Shown: positions 1 through 8,187, counted from the first letter of the stretch. The stretch: 36,898 nucleotides of DNA from Candidatus Methanomicula labiotermitis (GCA_009780575.1 WQZU01000012.1:1-36898), one strand, 5' to 3'. Made by a program: numbers and translations. The notes: generated from the sequence alone by a model not told the origin.

Positions 1-16
1 CCACATACTCTTTGCG

Positions 17-72
17 CCGAAACCCTGTTCTTCGACCTTCGTCTTCGACTCGGTCTCAGAACAGGGTTTCGG
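17..72. repeat. Long perfect hairpin, 15-bp arms
   Basis: Arms CCGAAACCCTGTTCT (17-31) and AGAACAGGGTTTCGG (58-72) are perfect reverse complements around a 26-nt loop that contains a further GACC/GGTC pair. No poly-T run follows directly, so a simple terminator is not obvious. It could be a processed RNA structure, a terminator for a gene left of the window, or an element end. Confidence 0.8.
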
Positions 73-119
73 TCATTGTCTCAAACTCTTACCATACCGG
101 TTTCGAAGTTTTCAATTTA

Positions 120-134
120 GATAGTGACACTATC
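120..134. promoter_or_regulatory. 15-bp palindrome, candidate operator
   Basis: GATAGTG-A-CACTATC is a perfect palindrome with one central base. It lies just upstream of an AT-rich candidate promoter (GATTTAAC near 145, AATATAC near 155) and about 40 bp before the GTG start at 175. Size and position suit a site for a dimeric helix-turn-helix repressor. No regulator gene is visible beside it. Confidence 0.45.
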
Positions 135-174
135 TGGAAACAAGATTTAACAATCAATATACAGATAAAGCACC

Positions 175-670
175 GTGAATAGAAACAACGCTATACTCGC
201 GGCCCTTGTATTGACGGTTACCGTCGTGATCGCAGCATATGCGTTGATAACTATTCTCGATGATGGATGATACCGACCCCTACTACACAATAAGCTTTCA
301 GGTCGTTTCCTCTGACGAGGCTCCATTTCCCCGCATTGATGGCAATCTTACGGATCCAGGCACAAGACTAGTATTTACAGCAACATACGACGCGGACACA
401 GAGAGTTTCGTACTTTTCGGGACAATGTCGCCCAATTGGCTATGGAGCGTATCCATCGAATTCAACAACTTGGAGCCGATGAAAGAGTATAACATAAGGA
501 TCGGGTTCAGCCCAGACGGCGACAATTTCTACATCGTCCCGACACTTCAAGATACTTTCATAACTTCATGTGAAGAAGGCAAGATATCGCTCTCTTTCTT
601 CATGCTCGGAGGGAATCATCTGGGAGATCCGTTCATCATCGGGTTCGGAGCTCCGAGATCGATAAACTGA
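175..670 (+). pseudogene. Frameshifted secreted or membrane-anchored protein
   Basis: I do not recognise the family. A GTG at 175 opens a 31-codon frame with a short polar start and one long hydrophobic stretch (residues 6-28), a signal peptide or anchor, then stops at TGA 268-270. A second frame (260-670) encodes about 135 residues of soluble, beta-rich-looking sequence with no export signal of its own. The frames join exactly if one G is removed from GATGATGGATGAT near 265, giving a run of Asp codons and an open frame of about 165 residues. The likeliest reading is one extracytoplasmic protein gene broken by a single-base insertion, or a sequencing error. No enzyme motif is visible. Confidence 0.6.
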
Positions 671-710
671 CTTCTATAAATCGATCATTGCGGTCCGTCA
701 ATGACGTTAT

Positions 711-1043
711 TTGGCAACGATTGCGGACATGCACAACACCGCGGCCTCCGCGAAGGACGCCAGAACGTCATAGCAGGTGATCTGTGAATGCAAAAGGAAG
801 ACCGAAGAGACGGTAAAAGCTGCTGCATTGACAGCGGCATCATCGACAAACCCTCTGGGATGGGGAAGGATCGCAATCGCAGCGGCCGCGACCGCGGCCG
901 CCGCCGCAGGCGTGGCGATGGCGGTGAAAAGCGCCAATCTGAAAGATTCTCGATTCGTTCAACACCGTCGCTACGCCCGGAATTTCTCGGTGTCATTTAA
1001 AAGCGTAAACGGGCGGAGTATAAGGAATATACACAATTCATAA
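711..1043 (+). pseudogene. Alanine-rich hydrophobic ORF interrupted by TAG
   Basis: Frame 711-1043 reads with coding-like codon choice across an in-frame TAG at 771-773 and ends at TAA 1041-1043. After the TAG come a charged Cys-Lys segment, then TNPLGWGRIA and a run of about 20 mostly alanine residues typical of a membrane helix; the TNPLGW-plus-helix pattern recalls phage tape-measure proteins. No ribosome site precedes the TTG at 711 or ATG at 729. Options are a decayed gene, a gene starting at GTG 777, or a pyrrolysine codon. An alanine-rich frame is also open on the other strand, so coding status is uncertain. The rest of 671-1234 shows no gene. Confidence 0.3.
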
Positions 1044-1088
1044 CCTCGCGTGACGGTGTATTATAGTATCATAATCTTAGTGTGCCGC

Positions 1089-1136
1089 GAGACCTGCCTC
1101 GTTCCGGTTTGATCTCCTGCTTCGGCGGCAGGTCTC
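1089..1136. repeat. Inverted repeat upstream of the recombinase module
   Basis: GAGACCTGCC (1089-1098) pairs perfectly with GGCAGGTCTC (1127-1136). Inside its loop, GATCTCCTGC (1111-1120) is also the exact reverse complement of GCAGGAGATC (1220-1229), which contains the ribosome site of the next gene. The TATA-like TTTATACTA near 1183 lies between, so the hairpin is upstream of the promoter and is not a leader attenuator unless transcription starts earlier. Confidence 0.5.
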
Positions 1137-1234
1137 CCAGATGACAATGTTTTGCCATAAAGTGTACACTCTGTGTAACATATTTATACTAGAACGGCTT
1201 AACACTCCTATGCCGAAAGGCAGGAGATCATCAA

Positions 1235-1456
1235 ATGAACAAAGACGCATCAGAACACGATTCGCACACATGTGCAGAGAAAAAGGACATTAAGAAGACT
1301 AAGGGACTGATCACCGAATGGACGTCGACCGTTCCGGTGAGGGCGAGAGGCCAGGGGAAACTGTATATCAACATACCAATGGATGCCGTCAGGCATATGG
1401 ATCTCGCACCGGATGAGAGAGTAACTTTCACAATGAAGAAGATCGAGGTGAAATGA
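1235..1456 (+). CDS. Small AbrB-like protein
   Basis: This 73-residue protein has a charged N-terminal half rich in Lys, His and Asp. Its C-terminal segment (about 42-73) has the alternating KLYINIP...DLAPDERVTF pattern of SpoVT/AbrB swapped-hairpin DNA-binding domains. If so, it would act as a dimeric transcription regulator, perhaps of its own operon. The start is set by GGAG about 8 nt upstream, and a TATA-like TTTATACTA lies near 1183. The stop codon abuts the ATG of the next gene, so the three genes to 2853 probably form one transcript. The AbrB call is from residue pattern only and could be wrong. Confidence 0.6.
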   Translation: MNKDASEHDSHTCAEKKDIKKTKGLITEWTSTVPVRARGQGKLYINIPMDAVRHMDLAPDERVTFTMKKIEVK

Positions 1457-1921
1457 ATGCCTCTTCCGCACGAACTTGTTTCACTTATGCATGTCAATAG
1501 GTATTCATGCCCTTTCCGATCATTATATGGTAAAGTGTGTGAGAAAACAGAGGACGGACGGTGTGCCGCGAGATACATGCGCGTCTGCATGTGCACCGAA
1601 ACGATACCGATACGATCGTATGAGGAAATGCAGCGTCACGATCCCATTGACAGATGGAGACAGACCGCGCGGCGCCGCGGCCTGATGATCCGCATCCCGG
1701 AGGTCAGGAAGATCGCGTCAGGTATCGACAAAGTCTGCAGCCCGGATGTCATGAAGGTCACGTCAGGTATCGACAAAGTCTGCAACCCGGATGTCAGGAA
1801 GATCGCGTCCCGCATAAGCAAATACCATTCTCTGAGAATAACAAAAGAATACTTACACGACCATCATCGCTGCGATGTTACGGAAACAGTGAATGTCGGA
1901 ATGAAGGAGGGAGCGGCATGA
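1457..1921 (+). CDS. Cys-containing protein with tandem 15-residue repeats
   Basis: I do not recognise this 154-residue protein. The first 50 residues hold five cysteines and could bind metal. Residues about 82-122 contain two full copies and one partial copy of a 15-residue unit of the form VRKIASGIDKVCSPD, encoded by 45-bp tandem DNA repeats. The ATG follows the upstream stop directly, with GGTGA as ribosome site, so translation is coupled. Its end overlaps the recombinase start by 4 nt (ATGA). It could be an accessory DNA-binding partner of the recombinase; nothing proves that. The repeat number may vary between strains. Confidence 0.6.
   Translation: MPLPHELVSLMHVNRYSCPFRSLYGKVCEKTEDGRCAARYMRVCMCTETIPIRSYEEMQRHDPIDRWRQTARRRGLMIRIPEVRKIASGIDKVCSPDVMKVTSGIDKVCNPDVRKIASRISKYHSLRITKEYLHDHHRCDVTETVNVGMKEGAA
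1703..1812 (+). repeat. 45-bp tandem repeat inside the Cys-protein gene
   Basis: Unit 1 (1703-1747) and unit 2 (1748-1792) are 45 bp each and differ at only a few bases. A third partial copy begins at 1793 and diverges after GTCAGGAAGATCGCGTC. The period is in frame and adds 15 residues per unit, so copy-number change would keep the frame. Confidence 0.85.
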
Positions 1922-2853
1922 CAGAAAGAAATTTCGAGCAGATAATGACGCTTGTGGACGAATTCGCCGAGAAATACAGGAGAAGGAGTGAAGCGACCGT
2001 CGACAACTACCGGAGAAAGCTCAGGTATTTATTGCGCATCTTCCGCGACAAAGGATTATCCGCAGACCCGCAGACGATAGGAGAGCGGGAAGTCAACGTA
2101 ATACTTGATATGGACCTGTCTGACAACACGAAAATGACCTATACGGCGATTCTGAAAAGTTTCTGCCAAGCCATGTCCGACAAGAATAACCGGAACACAA
2201 ATTTTCAATCGATGGATCTCAAATTCGATGTTGTGATAAAGAACAGAAAGACGCTGGAGCATGAGGACTATCTGAAAATGCTTGAACTCGCGGATGATCC
2301 GAGCATAAGGATCGCCCTGGTCCTCGGCGCGGAGCTCGGCCTCAGGCGCAGGGAGATATGCAATCTTAACGTAAGGGACATAGACGGTCAATGGATCACC
2401 ATCGTGCGCGGAAAAGGAGGAAAGACCGCAAGATTGCCGATCAGCGACGAACTTATGCGTGAACTGAAAGAATATCTGGATATCAGAAAGGATTTGGTCG
2501 AGAAGTATAAGGACGACGCCGGCGGCCGGCTGGTTATCAGGGATCTCGGAAAATTACGGAAACTTTCACCGGGAGCATTCTACAGCCACGTCAGGAAACT
2601 CAGCAAGGAGGTAGGCGCGGAGACGTCGCCGCATTCGCTCAGATCGATGTACATAACGAACAAACTGGACTCCGGCGTCCCGATCCAAATGGCGATGAAA
2701 CTCGCAAGGCACAATGATGCGAATATGACGCATCGTTATTACCGGCCGCGCGACGATCTTATGATGAAGGCGCAGAACGTCAAGGTGAACAGGTCCGATC
2801 CGATGGAGAACGCCCGCATCATGCACGGAGGATTCAACGATGTTTTTAAATAA
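1918..2853 (+). CDS. Tyrosine site-specific recombinase (XerA/integrase type)
   Basis: At 311 residues this is a full-length phage-integrase-family recombinase that cuts and rejoins DNA through a 3'-phosphotyrosine. Residues about 8-90 form the SAM-like N-terminal DNA-binding domain; the catalytic domain follows. The catalytic set is visible: Arg143 (GLRRRE), Lys166 (RGKGGK), His239 and Arg242 (HSLR), His265 and Tyr274. The ATG at 1918 is chosen over upstream in-frame starts because GGAGG stands 7 nt ahead and the frame upstream overlaps the previous gene. It could be the chromosomal XerA dimer resolvase, but its place in a small operon next to decayed genes favours an integrase or local invertase. 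No attachment site or tRNA was found nearby. Confidence 0.9.
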   Translation: MTERNFEQIMTLVDEFAEKYRRRSEATVDNYRRKLRYLLRIFRDKGLSADPQTIGEREVNVILDMDLSDNTKMTYTAILKSFCQAMSDKNNRNTNFQSMDLKFDVVIKNRKTLEHEDYLKMLELADDPSIRIALVLGAELGLRRREICNLNVRDIDGQWITIVRGKGGKTARLPISDELMRELKEYLDIRKDLVEKYKDDAGGRLVIRDLGKLRKLSPGAFYSHVRKLSKEVGAETSPHSLRSMYITNKLDSGVPIQMAMKLARHNDANMTHRYYRPRDDLMMKAQNVKVNRSDPMENARIMHGGFNDVFK

Positions 2854-2904
2854 AGATAATAGGTTATCAGGACGCGGTTCCACGAAAATAATCATTACCG
2901 TCGG

Positions 2905-2912
2905 TTTTTTTT
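2905..2912 (+). terminator. Poly-T terminator after the recombinase
   Basis: Eight consecutive T residues about 50 nt after the recombinase stop fit the T-rich, structure-poor terminators of archaea. The gatD promoter follows. Confidence 0.45.
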
Positions 2913-3004
2913 CGATACAACGTTACGAAGAGAAATTAAATGATAACGGATTAACGGAAAAATGACGAAAAATGATACGGAAAAATGTACGGAAACATGA
3001 TAAC

Positions 3005-4288
3005 ATGAACGAATCCGGCGAACTGTCAAAGATGCTCGGATCTGCAGGCGCAGACGAGGGTTCCGTCATATCGTTAACGATCGGCGATAAGGAATACGAA
3101 GGCGTCCTGATGTCTCACAGGGACGATATCATTGTCATAAAGATGAAAAGCGGATACAACGCCGGATTCAGAGTGAAGAAGGGAGACTCCGTAAAGGTCA
3201 TCGGAAAACCGGCAACGAAAGTTCATAAGACGCAGGAGCACAAGATGAAGAACGGACTTCCGAATATCGTTCTCATAGGAACGGGAGGTACTATCGGTTC
3301 AAAAGCGGACGGCGGATCGATGCGCCCCGGTCTGTCGGCAGAACATTTTTTGGATATTGTTCCCGAGGTTCTCGATGTTGCGAATGTGAAGGTAAGGAAC
3401 ATTATCTCGGTTTTCTCGGAGAACATGAATGTCGATCATTGGAAGGAGATTGCCAAAGCAACGGAGGAAGAACTTAACAACGGCGCCGCCGGCGTTGTTA
3501 TATCGCACGGCACGGACACCATGGGTTACACGGCTGCGGCACTGTCATTCATGTTAAAGGAAATAAGCGGCCCGGTTGTCCTGACGGGATCGCAAAGACC
3601 GACCGACCGACCGTCATCGGACGCTCCCGGTAATATCATGGCGTCCGTAAGATTCTGCGCGTCGTCAAAGGCCGCCGGCGTCTATGTGGTGATGCATGAC
3701 ACTATGAACGACGATTCGTATGCGGTGCATCGCGGCACACGCGTAAGGAAGATGCACACTTCCAGAAGGGATGCGTTCCGAAGCGTGAACACGGTGCCGG
3801 TTGCGCACATTGACGCATCGGGAAAAATAACGTTCAAAGATGATATAACGGCGGCATCAAAGAGAACGGCCGCATACACGGATATGGAAAAGAGAGTGAC
3901 GCTTCTTCAATTCTATCCCGGAATGGATCCGGCACTGTTCAAAGACGTGATCATGGATTCAAAGGGAATAGTTGTGGCAGGCACCGGACTCGGACACGTA
4001 AGCAACGAAATGGCATCACTGTTCGGCAAAGCAATAGGAAAAGGTGCGGTCGTCGTTATGACATCGCAATGCATGAACGGACCGCTGGGTATGGATGTTT
4101 ACGACACCGGGCGGGAGCTTAGGAAGATCGGAATCATACCTGTATCGGATATGCTGCCCGAAACAGCCTACGTGAAACTCATGTGGGCGCTTGCAAATTC
4201 AAAAGATACGGATGAAGCGAAAAGGATCATGAACACACGGCTTTCGTATGAGACGAGCGACAGGAGGACGGTCGATGTCATCTGGTGA
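3005..4288 (+). CDS. gatD: Glu-tRNA(Gln) amidotransferase subunit D
   Basis: GatD is the asparaginase-like subunit of the archaeal GatDE enzyme. It releases ammonia from Gln or Asn for conversion of Glu-tRNA(Gln) to Gln-tRNA(Gln) in the cytoplasm. The 427-residue protein has the GatD N-terminal beta domain (about 1-75) and then an asparaginase domain with the full catalytic set: Thr96 in TGGTIG, Thr170-Asp171 in HGTDTM and Lys249 in RVRKMH. I prefer the ATG at 3005 because MNESGELSK matches the usual GatD N-terminus; an in-frame ATG at 2972 would add 11 residues. No good ribosome site precedes either. An AT-rich promoter lies near 2931-2942. It overlaps gatE by 14 nt, so the subunits are co-translated. 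Confidence 0.97.
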   Translation: MNESGELSKMLGSAGADEGSVISLTIGDKEYEGVLMSHRDDIIVIKMKSGYNAGFRVKKGDSVKVIGKPATKVHKTQEHKMKNGLPNIVLIGTGGTIGSKADGGSMRPGLSAEHFLDIVPEVLDVANVKVRNIISVFSENMNVDHWKEIAKATEEELNNGAAGVVISHGTDTMGYTAAALSFMLKEISGPVVLTGSQRPTDRPSSDAPGNIMASVRFCASSKAAGVYVVMHDTMNDDSYAVHRGTRVRKMHTSRRDAFRSVNTVPVAHIDASGKITFKDDITAASKRTAAYTDMEKRVTLLQFYPGMDPALFKDVIMDSKGIVVAGTGLGHVSNEMASLFGKAIGKGAVVVMTSQCMNGPLGMDVYDTGRELRKIGIIPVSDMLPETAYVKLMWALANSKDTDEAKRIMNTRLSYETSDRRTVDVIW

Positions 4289-6137
4289 CAGGTTCATCTG
4301 CGGTATCGAGATACATCAGCAGCTCAACACGAAGAAATTGTTCTGTTCCTGCGAAAGCGAGCTTTCCGAAGAGAGTACGGACACATACTTCAGAAGACTG
4401 AGACCGACGGCCGGAGAGTCGGGGCTGACGGATCATGCGGCTTTGATCGAATCGAAGAAGCAGAGAGGGTTCAGATACCAGTCGCCGGCGCGAGTAAGCT
4501 GTTTAGTAGAACTTGATGAAGAACCGCCCGGGAACGTTAACCCGGACGCGCTGGATATAGCGCTTACATTTGCCGCAATGGTCAACGCGAAGATAATTGA
4601 TGAGATCCATTTCATGAGGAAGATCATCGTTGACGGTTCCGGGCCCGGAGGATATCAGAGGACGGCCATGGTGGCCGTTGACGGGTACATCGAGATCAGC
4701 GGCAAAAGGATAACGATCCAGTCCGTATGTCTGGAAGAGGACTCGGCGAGGAAGATAGAAGAGAAGGACGGCGAAGTAACGTATCGCCTGGACCGCCTGA
4801 GCATACCTCTCATAGAGATAGCCACCGGCCCGGACATCAGGACGCCGGAAGAGGCGATGGAAGTCGCTCTGAGAATAGGAACAATGTTAAGGGCCACGAA
4901 AAAAGTGAAGAGAGGTATAGGCACTATACGGGAGGACATAAACATCTCCCTGCCCGGAGGACCGAGGACCGAAATTAAAGGGGCGCAGGAACTCAGACTC
5001 CTTCCGATGTACGTGGAGAACGAAGTGCAGAGACATATTATGCTTACGGAGATCAAAAAAATACTTTCATCACGAAATGTTTCCGCTGACGGCAAATTGG
5101 AAGATGTGACCGCTGTATTCAAGGATTGTCAGTCAAAGGTCATCAGAGGCGCATTGTCGGAGAACGGAAAAGTAATGGCGGTCAGACTTCAGGGATTTGC
5201 GGGAGTGCTCAACGGCGGCGACGGAAAGTTACGATTGGGTGCGGAGATGGCGCAAAGGGCCAGGACCAAAGGCGTGAAAGGAATATTCCATTCCGATGAA
5301 TTACCCGCATACGGTATTGAACAGGATATTGTCAATAAGATACGCGAACATCTGAAAATGAAGGAACAGGACGCTTTCGTCTTATGCGCGGAAAAGGAGA
5401 ACGTTTGCATAACGGCGCTTGAAGCGGCCGTCGAAAGGGCAAAGGAAGCGCTTACCGGGGTTCCCGAGGAAACGAGAGACCCGCAGCCCGACGGAACATC
5501 AAGATACATGAGACCTCTCCCGGGAGCGGCAAGAATGTATCCGGAGACGGATGTGCCTCCCATAATGATAACAAGCGACAGACTCGAAAGGATATATTCC
5601 AATTTACCGGAACTTCCGGAAGAGACGGAAAAGAGACTCATCTCAAAATACGGACTCAATGATCAGCAGGCCCGGCAGATCGTCAGGGAAGGCAACGAGG
5701 ATCTGTTCGAAAAGATAGCCAAAGACAGGAGCATGGTATCCATCGCAGCGACGACGTTCCTCGGCACATTCACGGAAATGGAACGCGAAGGAACGAACAT
5801 CGGCGCAATATCGGAAGGATCGGTACTCGAGGTCTTCGATTCTCTGAAAGGATCGAAGTTCGCCAAAGAAGCGTTGCCCTCGCTGTTCAGGGAGATAGCG
5901 AAAGGCGTATCGCTGAATGATGCGGTAAAGAAGCTCGGAATAGGCGCGGTGGACGAAAGCGAAGCGATAAGGATCATCGCCGGAATTGTGAAAGAACGCG
6001 AAAAATTCGTCAGGGAGAAGGGAACAGCATCCGCCGGTCCGCTGATGGGGCCGGTCATGGAAGCGCTGAGAGGAAAACTGGACGGCAAAAGGATGAACGA
6101 ACTTCTCGCTGCTGAGATCAAAAGGATATTGGATTAG
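4275..6137 (+). CDS. gatE: Glu-tRNA(Gln) amidotransferase subunit E
   Basis: GatE activates the glutamate of Glu-tRNA(Gln) with ATP and amidates it with ammonia from GatD. The 620-residue protein opens with the GatB/GatE cradle (GIEIHQQLNTKKLFC), has an AspRS-like insert in the middle and ends with helical and YqeY-like tail domains, the normal GatE order and length. The start at 4275 has AGGAGG about 7 nt upstream and lies inside the gatD end. The stop is TAG, one of only two in the window; the frame beyond stays open for 91 codons antisense to the HemK-type gene, so readthrough would give an implausible tail. It converges with that gene, overlapping by 4 nt. Confidence 0.97.
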   Translation: MSSGDRFICGIEIHQQLNTKKLFCSCESELSEESTDTYFRRLRPTAGESGLTDHAALIESKKQRGFRYQSPARVSCLVELDEEPPGNVNPDALDIALTFAAMVNAKIIDEIHFMRKIIVDGSGPGGYQRTAMVAVDGYIEISGKRITIQSVCLEEDSARKIEEKDGEVTYRLDRLSIPLIEIATGPDIRTPEEAMEVALRIGTMLRATKKVKRGIGTIREDINISLPGGPRTEIKGAQELRLLPMYVENEVQRHIMLTEIKKILSSRNVSADGKLEDVTAVFKDCQSKVIRGALSENGKVMAVRLQGFAGVLNGGDGKLRLGAEMAQRARTKGVKGIFHSDELPAYGIEQDIVNKIREHLKMKEQDAFVLCAEKENVCITALEAAVERAKEALTGVPEETRDPQPDGTSRYMRPLPGAARMYPETDVPPIMITSDRLERIYSNLPELPEETEKRLISKYGLNDQQARQIVREGNEDLFEKIAKDRSMVSIAATTFLGTFTEMEREGTNIGAISEGSVLEVFDSLKGSKFAKEALPSLFREIAKGVSLNDAVKKLGIGAVDESEAIRIIAGIVKEREKFVREKGTASAGPLMGPVMEALRGKLDGKRMNELLAAEIKRILD

Positions 6138-6700
6138 AGACGTATCTCCAATACTTTGAGCGTTTCAAAGAATATCTTCTTCTCGCCGAGCACATTGACC
6201 TCATACTCGCGCAGGACCTTTTCAAGACGGTGCTCATCCATAAGCGACGAGACAACGACAACGAACCTTCCGCGCGGTAAAAGGCGGTCGCGTACGTTGT
6301 TCAGAAGATTCACAAGACTTTCCATACCGCCTTCCCCTCCGGACCACGCCTTTTCCAGAACGCCTTCTTCCTTAACCGGAAGATACGGAAGGTTGAACAC
6401 GATCGTGTTGTAATGCGAATCAATATCTTCGTAAAGGTTGGAAAGGCGGATGTCCATGAACGCACCGTTGGCCGCCGCGTTCTTCCGTGTCAGTGCGACC
6501 GCCGCCGGGTTTATATCGACCGCGGTCACGGAAGCGCCGTTCTTTGCGCAGTGTATCGCTACAATTCCGCTTCCGCACCCGATCTCAAGAACGCGCTCCC
6601 CTTCCCTTATATTGAGCGACTCTATCAAAAGCACACTGTCCTCGGCCGGAGCGTAAACATCGCCCCGCTCTTCGATCTGTATGCCGGGATCGTACAACAT
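6134..6700 (-). CDS. HemK2-type protein methyltransferase
   Basis: This is a class I SAM-dependent methyltransferase of 188 residues. The SAM loop is LEIGCGSGI (about 38-46), VDIN at 61-64 follows, and the NLPYLP motif at 103-108 is the (N)PPY-type signature of glutamine or adenine N-methyltransferases. Size and the early DVYAPAEDS motif fit the archaeal/eukaryal HemK2 (Mtq2) group, which methylates the GGQ glutamine of release factor aRF1 with a Trm112-like partner. No partner gene is seen here. The start is divergent from the rhomboid gene. A DNA or RNA substrate cannot be excluded from sequence alone. Confidence 0.85.
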   Translation of the reverse strand: MLYDPGIQIEERGDVYAPAEDSVLLIESLNIREGERVLEIGCGSGIVAIHCAKNGASVTAVDINPAAVALTRKNAAANGAFMDIRLSNLYEDIDSHYNTIVFNLPYLPVKEEGVLEKAWSGGEGGMESLVNLLNNVRDRLLPRGRFVVVVSSLMDEHRLEKVLREYEVNVLGEKKIFFETLKVLEIRL

Positions 6701-6722
6701 GCTGAGCTATAGCCGTTCACGG

Positions 6723-6730
6723 CTTAAATA
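6723..6730 (+). promoter_or_regulatory. TATA box of the rhomboid operon
   Basis: CTTAAATA lies 22-29 nt before the ATG at 6752, predicting a leaderless or nearly leaderless transcript. A small palindrome GCCGT-TC-ACGGC (6712-6723) overlaps it, in the gap between the divergent genes, and could be an operator. Confidence 0.55.
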
Positions 6731-6751
6731 TTTGCAGAGCGATCCCCGCGC

Positions 6752-7624
6752 ATGGAGACGGTGTCATGGATCATAATCGCCATAGTTGCGGTTACACTGA
6801 TACTTCTGGCGCTGCGCAAACACAGTCCGACGATCATACTGGCAGCTTCGAACATGATCATCTTCACGGTAATGATGACGCTCGGATCGTTCGAACGTAT
6901 GAGTGTAACCATCGATCTCGGTTTCAAATCGACGCTGTTCTTCAACGGTGAAGATCTTTGGACGATCGTGACGTCAATGTTCGTGCATGCCAATTTCATG
7001 CACCTCATCGGTAATATGTTATTTCTGGTGGCCATAGGCCTGCCGCTCGAATCCCGAATAGGAAAAGAAAGGTTCATTGCAATTTACTTCCTCGGAGGGA
7101 TGGCGGGCAGCGCATTGTTCGCATTCACGGAATGGAACTCGAGCATCATATACGTGGCCGTAGGAGCATCCGGAGCGATATCCGCGCTCATGGGAGCGAT
7201 GATCATGCTTTACCCGAGAGAGAAGATAATGTTCTTCTTAGGCCCGATCCTTACGAACAGGTTCAGCGTGTGGATTCCGATAGTTATATGGTTTGCGATG
7301 CAGCTGTTCCTTTTCCCGCTGGACCCGTCACCGGTCGCATACGCCGCACACCTGGGAGGATTCGCGGCAGGCGCAGGGATCGCGCGGATATTACGTCCCG
7401 GGAAGACATCAAAGGATATATGCACCGATATATCCGCGCTTGAACGATTATGCACATCGGCGTCGCTCAGAGAGATGTACGGCCATGCGGAGAATTCGAT
7501 AGACGACAATTCGAAAATGATATGGGCCGAGAACATACTGAAAAATGTAAAATGCCCGGAATGCGGTTCTAAGATAACAATGACAAGGAAAGGATTCAGA
7601 TGCGAGAACGACCACGAGATTTGA
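6752..7624 (+). CDS. Rhomboid intramembrane serine protease with C-terminal zinc ribbon
   Basis: The protein (290 residues) is predicted to span the membrane six or more times and to cleave transmembrane helices. The rhomboid core shows HANFMHLIGN (79-88), the nucleophile Ser140 in GASGAIS and the base His200 in AHLGGFAAG. After the membrane part a soluble tail of about 75 residues ends in a zinc-ribbon-like CPECGS...RCENDH motif (Cys268, Cys271, Cys284, His288), which is not part of the basic fold. The gene leads an apparent operon with a metallo-beta-lactamase gene, which it overlaps by 25 nt, and a zinc protein. Its substrate is unknown. Confidence 0.93.
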   Translation: METVSWIIIAIVAVTLILLALRKHSPTIILAASNMIIFTVMMTLGSFERMSVTIDLGFKSTLFFNGEDLWTIVTSMFVHANFMHLIGNMLFLVAIGLPLESRIGKERFIAIYFLGGMAGSALFAFTEWNSSIIYVAVGASGAISALMGAMIMLYPREKIMFFLGPILTNRFSVWIPIVIWFAMQLFLFPLDPSPVAYAAHLGGFAAGAGIARILRPGKTSKDICTDISALERLCTSASLREMYGHAENSIDDNSKMIWAENILKNVKCPECGSKITMTRKGFRCENDHEI

Positions 7625-8187
7625 ACGTGTTGGATATACTCACAATCGGCAGCCTCGTAAGAGACGGGACCCTGATCAAAGAAGCGCATTCCACGTCAAC
7701 GCTCATACGCACCGGCGATCTCAATATAGTGGTGGACACAAGCAGCAGAGAGAGACAGGCGTCCATAAGGACGTCATTCAAACAGATAGGCGTTTTTCCG
7801 AAGGATGTTGATGTTGTCGTTCTTACACACGCGCACCGCGACCACTGCGGGAACAACGACCTTTTCAGGAAGGCGAAGTTCTACGTCAGAAAGGAAGAAC
7901 AGATCGACGGGGATAATATCGTACGTATCTCAAAAGATGTCGAGATCGCACCGGGAGTGAAGCTTGTGCACACGCCCGGTCACACGAAAGGATCGATGAG
8001 CGTGTTCGTGGAATCGGAAAGGAAGTATGCGATCGCCGGAGACGCGATACCGCTTGAGGACAACCATAGAAAAATGATACCGCCAGGAATCAACTGTGAT
8101 GCGGAAAAATCCATGAAAAGTATAAAGTACATAACAGAATACGCTGATGTAATAATACCCGGACACGGCTTCCCGTTCCTGCGGTGA
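7600..8187 (+). CDS. Metallo-beta-lactamase-fold hydrolase
   Basis: A compact 195-residue MBL-fold protein with the complete metal set: HAHRDH (77-82), His128 in HTPGHT, Asp148 in AGDA and His189 in PGHG. It should bind two zinc or iron ions. The small size without extra domains fits thioesterase- or glyoxalase-II-like housekeeping hydrolases rather than RNases or flavodiiron proteins; the substrate cannot be read from sequence. The ATG at 7600 lies inside the rhomboid gene, which implies coupling; a later GTG at 7627 would remove the overlap and nine residues. Confidence 0.88.
   Translation: MRERPRDLNVLDILTIGSLVRDGTLIKEAHSTSTLIRTGDLNIVVDTSSRERQASIRTSFKQIGVFPKDVDVVVLTHAHRDHCGNNDLFRKAKFYVRKEEQIDGDNIVRISKDVEIAPGVKLVHTPGHTKGSMSVFVESERKYAIAGDAIPLEDNHRKMIPPGINCDAEKSMKSIKYITEYADVIIPGHGFPFLR

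Noticed and set aside
707-937. Minus-strand alanine-rich frame of 76 codons
   Set aside because: It mirrors the GC-rich plus-strand segment, has no ribosome site and no family pattern; GC-rich repeats keep several frames open by chance.
6138-6413. Readthrough extension of gatE past TAG as a pyrrolysine protein
   Set aside because: The extension is antisense to the conserved HemK-type gene and has no domain-like sequence; GatE is complete at the TAG.
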